Shown here: in pieces, positions 1 through 8,364 of the stretch
Position numbering within the stretch: position 1 is the stretch's first letter
How the letters are laid out: each line of letters begins with the position of its first letter
Source of the DNA: Tritrichomonas foetus
Taxonomy: Eukaryota; Parabasalia; Tritrichomonadida; Tritrichomonadidae
Reading direction: 5' to 3'
Assembly: GCA_001839685.1 (NCBI GenBank)
Contig: MLAK01000073.1
Location: forward strand, 1 to 12,096
Length of the DNA: 12,096 bases
Program-made: the position numbers and the translations under genes
Notes under the pieces: model-generated
What the model was told of the DNA's origin: nothing
Databases searched by the model: none
What the model saw: the letters and a program-made list of their open reading frames with translations, nothing else

Positions 1-11
1 ATGAATTTTGA

Positions 12-50
12 GTTGGGATAAGTTGAAGCGAAGCTGCAACTTATCACAAC
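12..50. repeat. Near-perfect hairpin (14-bp arms, 13/14 paired)
   Basis: Positions 12-25 (gttgggataagttg) are inverted at 37-50 (caacttatcacaac) with one mismatch. The 11-nt spacer holds a further small stem, agc (27-29) with gct (33-35), around gaa. The arms are more GC-rich than the surrounding DNA. It lies downstream of the 3' end of the minus-strand surface-protein gene. It could be an RNA structure, a transposon terminal repeat or a remnant; the sequence does not decide. Confidence 0.7.
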
Positions 51-186
51 TTATAGGTCTACTTAAAACTAGAATAATCGTGAATCATCAACGCATCTCA
101 TAATGGAAATAGAAACTCATATTATATTTACATGTAAAAAACGAAATTGAATGAACATTAGCATTCAAAATAAGAAATAATATAAT

Positions 187-192
187 TTTATT
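187..192 (-). terminator. Candidate poly(A) signal of the surface-protein gene
   Basis: On the minus strand this reads AATAAA, containing the trichomonad poly(A) core TAAA, about 45 nt past the TAG stop at 235-237. The stop itself is TAG, so it cannot form the stop-overlapping TAAA seen in three neighbouring genes. Confidence 0.4.
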
Positions 193-234
193 CAAACAAA
201 CAAATAGAGATAAAGGGCAATTACAGTAAAGTTT

Positions 235-2961
235 CTATAACTGAAACTTCCCTTTTTTGGTGAACTTTTCGATAAGCGCGATTCGAAAAGCTTTATTTCT
301 AAAGAAATATATTATTATTGAAAAAAATACAAAAAATGGAATTGACACAGTAATTATTACAATGGCGTTGGTCTTATTACATAACATTTCGATGGTATTA
401 TTAAAGATCTCAAATGCACTGCTTTTCAATTTATCTTTTTCTTTTTCAGTTTTTGATAATGTATTGGAATTTATCATGTCATTTCTCTCTTTCTTATAAT
501 CTTTCGGTGAATCACTTTGAGTAGCACTTTTTGTGTGACTGCTTCGAACGTTGTTGCTTGAAGTGCGTGTTGGAAGAGAAGAGGGTATAGGACTAGCTGT
601 CTGTGATGCGATAGTGCTTGTAGGCGAGCCAGTGATTGGCTTCATCAATGTTGCATTTTGATTTTTGTTCATCATTTGAAATGGGGTTCCATTCTTTTTT
701 ACACTTTTCTGTAAATTTTGTTGATATTTCTTTGGTTCTCCTGGATCAGGTATTGAAATCGTGTTGGCTGAAATTTTCATATTTCCTGAAATTAAAAATG
801 GTAAATTTGATTCTTGTTGAATAGTGTGATTGTCATTATACATTTGATCAATGATAGATCTTTGCATGTCGATTTGTTGAATTTCATTTATGTTTACTTC
901 ATCTTCAATTGCTTCATGCTGATCACTGTCTAATGCTTCACAAAGTACATTACAATTAAATAAAGTATCAAGGAGAATGACTTTTGCACCGCTGTGTTTC
1001 ACTTTTATTGAATCTTCAAAAGAAACATCAAAACGACCAGAATCAAGTGTTACTTTCACATCTGATGAATCAACATTCAAAAATTGAGTAATGTTAACTA
1101 TTGTTGTATTCAAAATAATTGTTGTACCATTTCTTGCAACCACGATTGAATCCTGCTCATTCACCTTATTGTTAAGCATGGCATTTTTACCACTTTCACT
1201 TTTTGTGGCATTAGTGCTTAAATCATTCTTTGAAGATGTATTGTTATTTATGGTGTTATTTGGTGCTTTTTGGGTGAAGAAGCAACGATGAATGTTAATT
1301 TGAGAGGCAGCTGCATCAATCATTGGTGAATTTCTTTTTTCGTTTTCATTAATTTTTTCTTCAAAGAAAGAACGAGAAAATTTTGCTTCTGACATGACAA
1401 ATGTGAGAGGTGCATTGTTCCCTGTAAAGTTTGCACGCATGAAATAAGAAAATGCTTTTGCTGCTAAAATTATACATCCATCTTCAACTTGGTTATCAAC
1501 AAAATCACTTCGAATGATATGTGCCGATGATTCAGGAAGTAAAACCATTAGCGCAGTTGTTGGGCATCCTTTTACTTTCCTTCCAGCACAATTTTTATTC
1601 TCAATATAATCATTTTTTTCATTATAATCATTATTCAAAGCACAATATTGTAGATTTTGTGGAAATGATGCAATGTTATTTTCAGCGATATAAGAATTCG
1701 CTAATACAGCATTTGTTGTATTCAGTATAAAAAGTGGTATTCCATTTCCAATGTAGTAAAGTTCATCAAGATATGCAGAAGAAACATCATTGAATGCAAA
1801 CGCTATTGATTCTGGCTTCCGAGACAATAATCCACGAATATGTAATGTTGTGGCTTTTACATAGTCACAATTAGCGGCTGTTATCAGGCAAATTTCACTT
1901 TCACTGATTAAAGAAAATGCTGCAAATATTGAAATTTCAGAATTTGTCTCTTCCAAAGTAAAAAGTGGACCAATTGAAATACTTCGAGTGATACTAGAGT
2001 TACTGAAAATATAGGATTGACAAGATTTTGCTTTAGATAAAGAATTTATTGAAGAATCTGTCATGGCGAATTCAAAAATTCCAATTGAAGATTGTGAGGC
2101 AAGAAAAAGTGGAGATTTTTCCGATTTATGATTTATGATTCGAAAAAGTGACATATGAATTGAAGAGTCATTTGCCACATCAAAAAAAGTACCAACACTA
2201 TTACTGAAAAAACCAGTTTTCATAAAAGTATTGGAATCACTTGAAGAAATTAATGCATGATTATTAATTGAGTCTAAACTGTGAAAATTTGAGAGCAAAA
2301 AAATTGAATTATTGAGAAAGATGAAATTAGAAATATTTGAATTTTCTAATTTCGTATGATTACATTCAAACGATGATCGATATATGTTTATAACGGATCC
2401 ATCAAAATCATATTTAGTGAACGTTAAATTTTCAGAGTTTAATATTGATGAATCAGCTAATAAAAAAGTTCTTCTTCCGTCTTCATAATTGATATTTGTG
2501 AAGGAAGCTGTACAATTTTTTAACGAGAAAAAAGGCAATTTGGTTGATTGGTCGCAAAATTGGTCGATAAATGAATCGATAAAATTGGTTCTCGAAAAAC
2601 TGATTGACGAGTCCGTAAAATTAAGAAAACAATTCTCTGAACTTATGAAAGTAAAATTGACAAATGAAATATTTGAATTTTTCAGGAAAAGATTGCACGA
2701 AGAATTTAATGTGATTGTTGTTGGCATTCCGACAAAGGATATTGATTTTTGCGACAGTACTGAAATCAAATCTAAAAACAATTTGCCCATTTCTTTTGGG
2801 ATTTCGGGATCAACAATATGTACGATATCGTTATCTTGAACTTTTTGCGATATTTTGCTAATACTAGTGTCAATATGATGATTTATAGATGATGGCGGTT
2901 TATAGAAAGCGAAAAAATGATCACTTTGATCTCGGCAAAAAGTAAAAAGAAACAAAATCAT
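235..2961 (-). CDS. Large single-pass surface protein, probable beta-helix (Pmp/pectin-lyase-like) ectodomain
   Basis: The protein has 908 residues. A short hydrophobic N-terminus (about 1-10) looks like a brief signal peptide. It is followed by some 750 residues of Ser/Asn/Phe/Ile-rich sequence in irregular short strands, with many Asn-X-Ser/Thr sequons, as in solenoid or beta-helix surface proteins. A Ser/Thr/Pro-rich stalk (about 777-820) and a charged stretch lead to one clear transmembrane helix at about 866-887. A basic 21-residue tail (RNKAFRIALIEKF...) follows and should be cytoplasmic. This layout matches the large families of Pmp-like or pectin-lyase-like membrane proteins known in trichomonads, which are thought to act at the cell surface. 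The fold assignment is inferred from composition and repeat rhythm, not from a diagnostic motif. The start is the only in-frame ATG after a TAG at 2976-2974. Adhesion is a possible role but is not shown. I do not recognise an orthologue. Confidence 0.75.
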   Translation of the reverse strand: MILFLFTFCRDQSDHFFAFYKPPSSINHHIDTSISKISQKVQDNDIVHIVDPEIPKEMGKLFLDLISVLSQKSISFVGMPTTITLNSSCNLFLKNSNISFVNFTFISSENCFLNFTDSSISFSRTNFIDSFIDQFCDQSTKLPFFSLKNCTASFTNINYEDGRRTFLLADSSILNSENLTFTKYDFDGSVINIYRSSFECNHTKLENSNISNFIFLNNSIFLLSNFHSLDSINNHALISSSDSNTFMKTGFFSNSVGTFFDVANDSSIHMSLFRIINHKSEKSPLFLASQSSIGIFEFAMTDSSINSLSKAKSCQSYIFSNSSITRSISIGPLFTLEETNSEISIFAAFSLISESEICLITAANCDYVKATTLHIRGLLSRKPESIAFAFNDVSSAYLDELYYIGNGIPLFILNTTNAVLANSYIAENNIASFPQNLQYCALNNDYNEKNDYIENKNCAGRKVKGCPTTALMVLLPESSAHIIRSDFVDNQVEDGCIILAAKAFSYFMRANFTGNNAPLTFVMSEAKFSRSFFEEKINENEKRNSPMIDAAASQINIHRCFFTQKAPNNTINNNTSSKNDLSTNATKSESGKNAMLNNKVNEQDSIVVARNGTTIILNTTIVNITQFLNVDSSDVKVTLDSGRFDVSFEDSIKVKHSGAKVILLDTLFNCNVLCEALDSDQHEAIEDEVNINEIQQIDMQRSIIDQMYNDNHTIQQESNLPFLISGNMKISANTISIPDPGEPKKYQQNLQKSVKKNGTPFQMMNKNQNATLMKPITGSPTSTIASQTASPIPSSLPTRTSSNNVRSSHTKSATQSDSPKDYKKERNDMINSNTLSKTEKEKDKLKSSAFEIFNNTIEMLCNKTNAIVIITVSIPFFVFFSIIIYFFRNKAFRIALIEKFTKKGKFQL

Positions 2962-2975
2962 ATTGAAGATTAACT

Positions 2976-2980
2976 ATTGA
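2976..2980 (-). promoter_or_regulatory. Weak Inr-like element of the surface-protein gene
   Basis: The minus strand reads TCAAT with the putative +1 A at 2978, 17 nt before the ATG. The trichomonad Inr consensus needs a pyrimidine after the A, so this is a one-base deviation. A second TCAAT lies only a few bases from the ATG. This is tentative. Confidence 0.25.
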
Positions 2981-3564
2981 AATATTTTACTGTAAAATGG
3001 TTACATAATTTCATTTCAGATTTCACTGAAAATCTATTGACAAGTCATCTTTTTCAGAAAATTCATTGAAAATTTAATGACTTGTATTGAATGAGGAGAA
3101 CGTTTAAAATATTGGAACTGGTCGAATAGACAAAGAAAAAGTGATCGCCCAATTCTAAAACTGTGTCTATGATGGATTCTATTTGGATTTTTGGCGAGAA
3201 AAATGGATGTTTGTAATATTAAGGAGAATCCTCCTATTTCTAAAACTTTGACGAATTAAATATGATTTCGAAATATTATAACTTTTGATTTTCCAAACGA
3301 AAATAGATAAATTTATTATAGATTGATTCTAACCAGATTTCAATTTTTTGAACATCTAAAAATTCTTTGCATCGACTTTGAGCATCGACACATCAAAATT
3401 CATCATTTATTTTCAATAAAAAGTGATTAATGAAAAATCTATTAAAAAGTTAAAAAACTTTCCATAATTCCTGTCAAAAAATGAAAGTTAAAATTTTCAA
3501 CGATCATTTTTCACTGAAAAATTGAATTGGTAGGCCGGATGAATTCTTCCGACGGTTTGCTTCT

Positions 3565-3570
3565 TCACTT
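3565..3570 (+). promoter_or_regulatory. Initiator (Inr) of eIF2A gene
   Basis: TCACTT fits the trichomonad Inr consensus TCA+1Py(T/A). The predicted +1 is A3567, giving a 10-nt 5' UTR before ATG 3577, which is the typical trichomonad spacing. It supports both the start codon and the taxonomic placement. Confidence 0.8.
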
Positions 3571-3576
3571 AGTGCA

Positions 3577-4986
3577 ATGTTCATTTGTACCGGTTCCGTC
3601 AAAGGTATTGAACTTCGCCGCGTAGAATACGAAAATGGCAATCTTAAATTAAACGCACCAATCCAAGTCGTCGACAATTGTCGTAATTTCACATTTTCTC
3701 CCAAATTTAACTTTGTTGCATTTTATACAAAAAGCGGCATCCAAAGCACTGAGTTCCCGGACAAGTTTGTTCAAATCTGCATGTTTAATCCACAAAATGG
3801 AACCATTACGCAAATCCAACAAGTTCCTGTTCCAAACATCACGAACGTTATTTTCAGTCCCAATGGAACCTTCTTTGCTCTCATTTTACGCAGAAACAGT
3901 TTTACTGAAGAGCAAAAAATTCCGTTGGTTCAAATCTATCGAACTGGTGGACAACTTATCCGGTCTTTCGATTACGCGCTTTCAAAGATCCCAGAAATCT
4001 TCTGGTCGGACGACGAGCGCGTTTTCGCATCATCGCATTCACATGGAATCAATTTTTATAAGACAGAGGATGACGGCTCTGTCACCGAAAGTAATATAGA
4101 ACTTCCCAACTTGCTTGCCTGTGCTTTTGTGTGCGACCACGGGCGCCTCCGCTTCGCCGTCGTATATAACGACAAAACGACAGAAGCAAAACGCATGAAA
4201 CTTTTTGAATATCCAAATCTCGAGAGGCATATTGCAACACGTCCAGTCATGATTGGTGAATCATTTACTGTCAAAATTTCGCCAAATGGAAGTTCGGCCA
4301 TTGCCATTGGATTGAAGAATCAAAGTGATGAAACATACTTCGGTGAATCATTTGCATATTATCTGAATGTTCAAGGACAAATGAAGCTTCCACTCAAAAA
4401 GAGCGGGCCGATTCATTACATTGAGTACTCGAAAGGGGGCGACCGCTTTGTCACAATAGCTGGTCATGTCCCACCATCAATTTCAATTCATTACGATAAG
4501 GTTGGTACAGCCTTTGAGATTGGACAATATTCATTTAATTCTGTTCGATTTGCACCAGGCAACCAACTTGTCGCGCTTGGAGGTTTTGGAAACTTTAATG
4601 GAAACTTGAAAACATTTGACACTCAAACACGTACAAGCATTGCAGATGGTGAAGCACTTTACACAAGTGAATGGGAATGGTCTCCTTGTGGACGTCTCTT
4701 CTTCAGTGCGGTATTGTACCCTAAGATGATGGTTTCCAATGAGTTCAGAGTGCACAACCACGCATGTCAGATCCTACAGACAGTGAAAGTCGAAGAGCTA
4801 ACACAATGTGGATGGGTTGGACTTTCCCAACCACTCCCTTTGCCGAAAGTGAATCTTCCTGCAGCAGTAAACAAGGCTCCGTCAGCATACGTTCCACCTC
4901 ACCTCAGGGCAAAGATGGCAGCTCAGGCGCCACCAGCACAGGCACCAACATCAAATCCAAAATTCCCGCCGGGTTACAAAAAATAA
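3577..4986 (+). CDS. EIF2A: Eukaryotic translation initiation factor 2A (eIF2A)
   Basis: The protein has 469 residues. eIF2A is a cytoplasmic WD-type beta-propeller protein that promotes GTP-independent binding of initiator tRNA to the 40S subunit. Residues 1 to about 415 form repeated blade-like segments of the 'FSPNG/WSPCG' kind. The block at about 296-348 (GHVPPSISIH, SVRFAPGNQLV, GGFGNFNGNLKTFD) is the strongly conserved eIF2A signature, and the tail carries AYVPPHLR at 437-444, also typical. The protein is shorter than human eIF2A (585) or yeast eIF2A (642). It ends in a Pro/Ala-rich tail (PPAQAPTSNPKFPPGYKK) soon after the AYVPPHLR motif, so the long helical C-terminal extension is missing or reduced. 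The Inr 10 nt upstream fixes the start. The stop TAA plus the next A makes the trichomonad poly(A) signal. The gene is visibly less AT-rich than its neighbours, as expected for an expressed housekeeping gene. The assignment is firm. Confidence 0.93.
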   Translation: MFICTGSVKGIELRRVEYENGNLKLNAPIQVVDNCRNFTFSPKFNFVAFYTKSGIQSTEFPDKFVQICMFNPQNGTITQIQQVPVPNITNVIFSPNGTFFALILRRNSFTEEQKIPLVQIYRTGGQLIRSFDYALSKIPEIFWSDDERVFASSHSHGINFYKTEDDGSVTESNIELPNLLACAFVCDHGRLRFAVVYNDKTTEAKRMKLFEYPNLERHIATRPVMIGESFTVKISPNGSSAIAIGLKNQSDETYFGESFAYYLNVQGQMKLPLKKSGPIHYIEYSKGGDRFVTIAGHVPPSISIHYDKVGTAFEIGQYSFNSVRFAPGNQLVALGGFGNFNGNLKTFDTQTRTSIADGEALYTSEWEWSPCGRLFFSAVLYPKMMVSNEFRVHNHACQILQTVKVEELTQCGWVGLSQPLPLPKVNLPAAVNKAPSAYVPPHLRAKMAAQAPPAQAPTSNPKFPPGYKK

Positions 4987-4987
4987 A
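4984..4987 (+). terminator. Stop-overlapping UAAA poly(A) signal (eIF2A)
   Basis: TAA stop plus A gives TAAA, the trichomonad polyadenylation tetranucleotide, which is known to overlap stop codons in this group. A T-rich stretch follows downstream. Confidence 0.55.
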
Positions 4988-5244
4988 AATATCGATATTA
5001 CTTAATATAACCAACTATATTTGATTGAATTTTTATTTTTATTGTTTTTTAGTGTACACGAGAAAGGATTTCTTCAACATTCATTCTAGAATTGTCGATA
5101 AAATTAAAATGTGTAATATAAACCATGATACAAATCATTTTCTTGTTTTAAAAATCATTCTTAATTATTATTGTAGAATCAACCTATTACATTTCTAACA
5201 GTTAATATTAACAATCATGAAACACATTTCTATTTTTCTTCATT

Positions 5245-5391
5245 TCAATCAATTGCGTCAGGTCCAGTATCAAGAACACGTGGTGGATGTGTATTATCAA
5301 CATTGCATCTTTCCCATATATATAAGATCCCCTAATGATTACATATTTTGAACAGTTTGTCTTTATTTTCTTCTTCCGATCGAGAAAGCTT
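5245..5391 (-). pseudogene. Possible C-terminal remnant of a glycosyltransferase-like gene
   Basis: One minus-strand frame reads as coherent protein for 48 codons with a single internal TAG (5334-5332) before TGA at 5247-5245. The first part is acidic and lysine-rich (SEEENKDKLFKICNH). The second contains PPRVLDTGPDAID, where 'V..TGP' resembles the C-terminal part of OCH1/Gly_transf_sug-type enzymes. It lies in a different frame from the glycosyltransferase fragment just upstream (5411-5716). It may be the far end of the same decayed gene after an internal deletion, or of a second gene. The homology is weak and judged by eye. Confidence 0.3.
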
Positions 5392-5410
5392 GTGTTTTTA
5401 GTAAGCAGTA

Positions 5411-5716
5411 TCAAAAACAGGTGGAACCTTCTCTATGGTTATCGTAAAGTACGATTTCGTCTATTCCCAAATCTAAATGATATTGAACCCATTCTTTGAG
5501 ATACGTGCCTTCGTATTTGAAAGCACTATGCATCACTGCATCACATCTGTTTCCTGGTATAATAACCGGTTCTTTTTTGATAAATGTATGATTACAAGAA
5601 AAGCTATGCTCTTTTGGACTTATCAACAAGAGTTTCGAATTGAGTGAGCCATAAAATAAAATGAAAAAAGTACAAATAATAATGGAGTTAATAATCTTTT
5701 GATTATTGAAATGTAT
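5411..5716 (-). pseudogene. 5' fragment of a type II membrane glycosyltransferase (GT92/GT2-like), start codon lost
   Basis: From 5716 the minus strand encodes 101 codons up to TGA (5413-5411). It begins with a short polar tail (HFNNQK), then a membrane anchor (IINSIIICTFFILFYG), a stem, and the motif region KYEGTYLKEWVQYHLDLG followed by IDEIVLYDN. That 'KyE..YlkEWv.YH...Gi...vlYDN' pattern is the N-terminal part of the catalytic domain of GT92 (DUF23) and related GT-A glycosyltransferases, which are type II Golgi-membrane enzymes. The open frame from 5737 to 5414 has an internal Met but no usable N-terminal ATG. Where the start is expected, the codon is ATA (5716-5714), 12 nt after a consensus Inr. 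The DXD catalytic segment and everything after it are missing, and the frame ends eight codons after YDN. It is a truncated pseudogene. The choice between GT92 and a GT2-type family is uncertain. Confidence 0.75.
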
Positions 5717-5725
5717 TTTAATAAG

Positions 5726-5730
5726 TATGA
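5726..5730 (-). promoter_or_regulatory. Relict Inr of the glycosyltransferase pseudogene
   Basis: The minus strand reads TCATA, a full match to TCA+1Py(T/A), with +1 at 5728. It lies 12 nt before ATA 5716-5714, exactly where a trichomonad start codon would be expected. Confidence 0.5.
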
Positions 5731-5740
5731 GTCTCTGTTA

Positions 5741-7122
5741 CTTTTTTGGAGATAATTGATGGTAAACTTGATCATGAAATTGTTAACTGTTGAGATGTTT
5801 GTGAACTCACATTGTTGAGGTATTTTTCTTTCTGCTTTTTTTGATTAACCAATGCGAATATATGTATATTAATATATTATTTAGTAATTCCATTTGTGAA
5901 CAACAAGACTATATTGTTCCACATCATTCGAAATAGTTAAGATATTTCCGTTATTTTTCTGATAATGAATCATTGAATATGTACATTGATCATGTGTTGC
6001 TCTGTTGTGATAGTTTGGACCAAATGATGGAGAAATTTGAGGCAATATAATCTACAAGTACATTGTATTACTATCACCAAATGAGAAATGTTGATGATAC
6101 TCGCAATCAAGTGATAATAATAATTTTTTTATATGAATTTTGGCAAGTGAATTAGTATTTTTGACCAATTAGAAATCAGGCTACTGTTGCCATAATTGTC
6201 TCGTTAGATAAAACTCAAAATAAAGTTACATAATGATTTTATATTGATTTATATTCCTCCAATTTTACATCTTTGTTTAGACCAAGGTTTCAAAATTTTA
6301 CGACCGAACTATTGGTGTTTTCCTGATAAATAATTATCTTTATACTACCTGAACTATATCTTTACTCAAAGTTTTAAATCAGCGTATGCATACGACCATT
6401 TCATGTTTTCGGTTTTTCATAATTCATCAAACACTTCTGGAACATTATCATTAAGTACTGTGAACATTAAATTTCAAATAAAAAGCCAAATTAAGGAAAG
6501 GTGTTCATTAAAACTGGTCCAACACTAGTAGACATTTATCATTATTTTTCATACCATTTGTAATGATACAGTTGTTAAAAAAGAATAAATTGATCTCTCG
6601 GGAAAAACATCACATGAACTAAAATATTAGTTGATTATTGGTACGATGAAAAAAAAATATAAAAGATTTTCAGAGATTTTATTAATATAAATATTATCAC
6701 AATTGATCAACAAAAATGATTTGATTTTCCATGATGGCATTACCTTAATGTGGTAAATATATAAAAGTTTCAACAGGGAATTCTTTTTTTATACAAAAAA
6801 TGATATATATTGGATGATATTTTGTACAACAATGGGTACTAATAATATTCGTTCATTTTCTTATTGGTTTTGGATAAAATATTACGCAATAAAAAAGTTT
6901 TCGGGGAAATTTCAAGTTTATGAATAATCTCAAAATTTAGTCGATCTTAATTAATTCAGATAAGTGGCAGTGACATATTTGAGTTCAAATCCTATTAAAC
7001 TTGAAGCTTACATTACAAATATAACTATCATACGATGATTTGTGTGATATTTATATTGTCATGAATTTGATTTGTATTCTGGTCTATATTATTTTTTAGA
7101 CTGCTTGTAAACTTTCCGTTAT
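5741..7122. other. Long AT-rich intergenic region without a supportable gene
   Basis: About 1.4 kb between the glycosyltransferase remnant and the 3' end of the coiled-coil gene. All frames are broken frequently. I see no tRNA, no convincing repeats and no recognisable protein remnant. Poly-A/T runs are common. It may be decayed sequence continuing from the neighbouring pseudogene. Confidence 0.6.
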
Positions 7123-7125
7123 TTA
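7122..7125 (-). terminator. Stop-overlapping UAAA poly(A) signal (coiled-coil gene)
   Basis: On the minus strand the stop TAA (7125-7123) is followed by A, giving TAAA, the same arrangement as in the eIF2A and four-helix membrane protein genes. Confidence 0.5.
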
Positions 7126-8364
7126 ATCAATTGGTAAACAGATTTTAAATAATGATTCATCATCCAGTTTCTTCAATTTCTGATATTTTCCGGATTTTCC
7201 ATACACAATATAATCTACACGTGATATTTCCCTTTTCAGTGAGATATTTTCATACTTTAACTGATTCCTCATTGCATTTCGTTCATCTTCATTGATACAT
7301 GTAAGGGATTCCAGAGTTGATAAAATAGAATGAACTTTCTTTTTTCTCTCTTTAATTTTGTCATTAGCAATCATTGTTTCTGCAATTTCAGTATCTGTCA
7401 ATAAAGACCGACTTTTTGCGATGTTGATTTTCTTTTGTTTAATTTCAGAATCTTGTTTAGCATTTCTAATTTTTCTCTTTAATATCGCAATTTTCTTTTT
7501 ATATTGTGATTCTATGTTTTTTGGATTTTTTTGAGGATTCCTGGCATGTTCAATTGATGATGTAGAAGAAAAAGAAAAATTAACTGAATTTGTTAAATTG
7601 TTTTTGGGATTAGTTTTCAATTTAATTCCATTCAAAATGCTTGATGACATTTCTGTGTTATCCTCATTTTTATATAAGGAATAGTATATGGAAGACAATG
7701 ATGGATCGTGCGAAATCTTATCAATCAGTTTTCGAAGTTCTGCCATTCGCTTTAGATTATTTTCAATTTCTTCTTCATATAATCTTCGATCAAAGCTTTC
7801 AGCACTTTTCTCAAAGTTGGTGATATTTGCATTAAAAGGTTTAATCTTTAATGAATTGTTAGCTATTCTTTGAATTGAATGCTGAAGGTGACTAATTTCA
7901 CTATCAACAGTATCTCTTGTCGATAAATTTTTTATGTCACCATGTTGATTTGATATATTCTGGTGAAATGAATTATTTTGGTGACTTGAATTAGTCTGGT
8001 GAAATGAATTATTCTGGAGAATTTGTTGCTTTTCCATTTCATGTTTTTTGTTGAGCTCATTAATATAGTCTGTAAATTCTTTTGATGCGTTAGAAATCCT
8101 CATTTCGTTTTTATTTTTTTCTATTGATATTAATTTTTTTAAATTAAAGAGCTTTTGATATTCTGGATCATTGGACATTTCTGGTAATTTAAATTTTGCC
8201 ATATTGAATTGTTTAATTCGTTCGTTGAGTCTTTTGATCTCATCATCGCGTAACAAAATTTCTTGCTCGAATCGAAACTTCATTCTATCATAAATCCGAT
8301 ATTCTTTTCGATCATCAAATTCATTTTCTCCTCTGCTTTCTAGATAATTGGCGTTTCTTTCCAT
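7123..8364 (-). CDS. Coiled-coil protein, function unknown
   Basis: 413 residues from ATG 8364, rich in Lys, Glu, Asn and Ser. Charged heptad-like stretches at about 27-55, 190-220, 284-350 and 362-385 predict interrupted coiled coils. A low-complexity linker at about 118-136 repeats a six-residue unit (NNSFHQ, TNSSHQ, NNSFHQ) and corresponds to an 18-bp DNA tandem repeat. There is no signal peptide, membrane segment or enzymatic motif. Such proteins are common in trichomonads and are often cytoskeletal or centrosomal, but nothing here proves that. The start is doubtful: no Inr match lies just upstream of ATG 8364, whereas a 48-codon ORF in another frame (8486-8340) overlaps this start and does have one. 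The native protein may therefore be longer, joined through a frameshift, or the upstream ORF may be separate. The stop overlaps a TAAA poly(A) signal. Confidence 0.75.
   Translation of the reverse strand: MERNANYLESRGENEFDDRKEYRIYDRMKFRFEQEILLRDDEIKRLNERIKQFNMAKFKLPEMSNDPEYQKLFNLKKLISIEKNKNEMRISNASKEFTDYINELNKKHEMEKQQILQNNSFHQTNSSHQNNSFHQNISNQHGDIKNLSTRDTVDSEISHLQHSIQRIANNSLKIKPFNANITNFEKSAESFDRRLYEEEIENNLKRMAELRKLIDKISHDPSLSSIYYSLYKNEDNTEMSSSILNGIKLKTNPKNNLTNSVNFSFSSTSSIEHARNPQKNPKNIESQYKKKIAILKRKIRNAKQDSEIKQKKINIAKSRSLLTDTEIAETMIANDKIKERKKKVHSILSTLESLTCINEDERNAMRNQLKYENISLKREISRVDYIVYGKSGKYQKLKKLDDESLFKICLPID
7958..8021. repeat. 18-bp in-frame tandem repeat (about 3.5 copies)
   Basis: Units start at 7958, 7976 and 7994, with a partial copy at 8012-8021. 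The unit ttctggtgaaatgaatta varies at only a few positions. It encodes the Asn/Ser/His/Gln linker of the coiled-coil protein without breaking the frame, and probably varies in length between strains. Confidence 0.8.

Larger units (their letters stand above)
2962..3576. other. Divergent intergenic region
   Basis: This is the 615-bp head-to-head spacer between the surface-protein and eIF2A genes. No coding sequence is supported. It contains the eIF2A Inr at its right edge, and an 8-bp inverted repeat (caagtcat 3041-3048, atgacttg 3077-3084). Apart from these and AT-rich sequence I see nothing in it. Confidence 0.7.

Noticed and set aside
3041..3084. Inverted repeat caagtcat/atgacttg in the divergent promoter
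   Set aside because: Eight-bp arms with a 28-bp loop are expected by chance in a region of this size and base composition.
4039..4307. Minus-strand ORFs opposite eIF2A
   Set aside because: They are antisense shadows of a clearly recognised coding region.
5208..5414. 68-codon minus-strand ORF in the pseudogene region
   Set aside because: It starts inside the glycosyltransferase remnant in another frame and has no family resemblance; the alternative frame at 5245-5391 looks more protein-like.
6978..6996. tRNA B-box-like sequence gttcaaatc
   Set aside because: The bases around it cannot form a T-arm stem and no acceptor or anticodon arm is visible at the right spacing.
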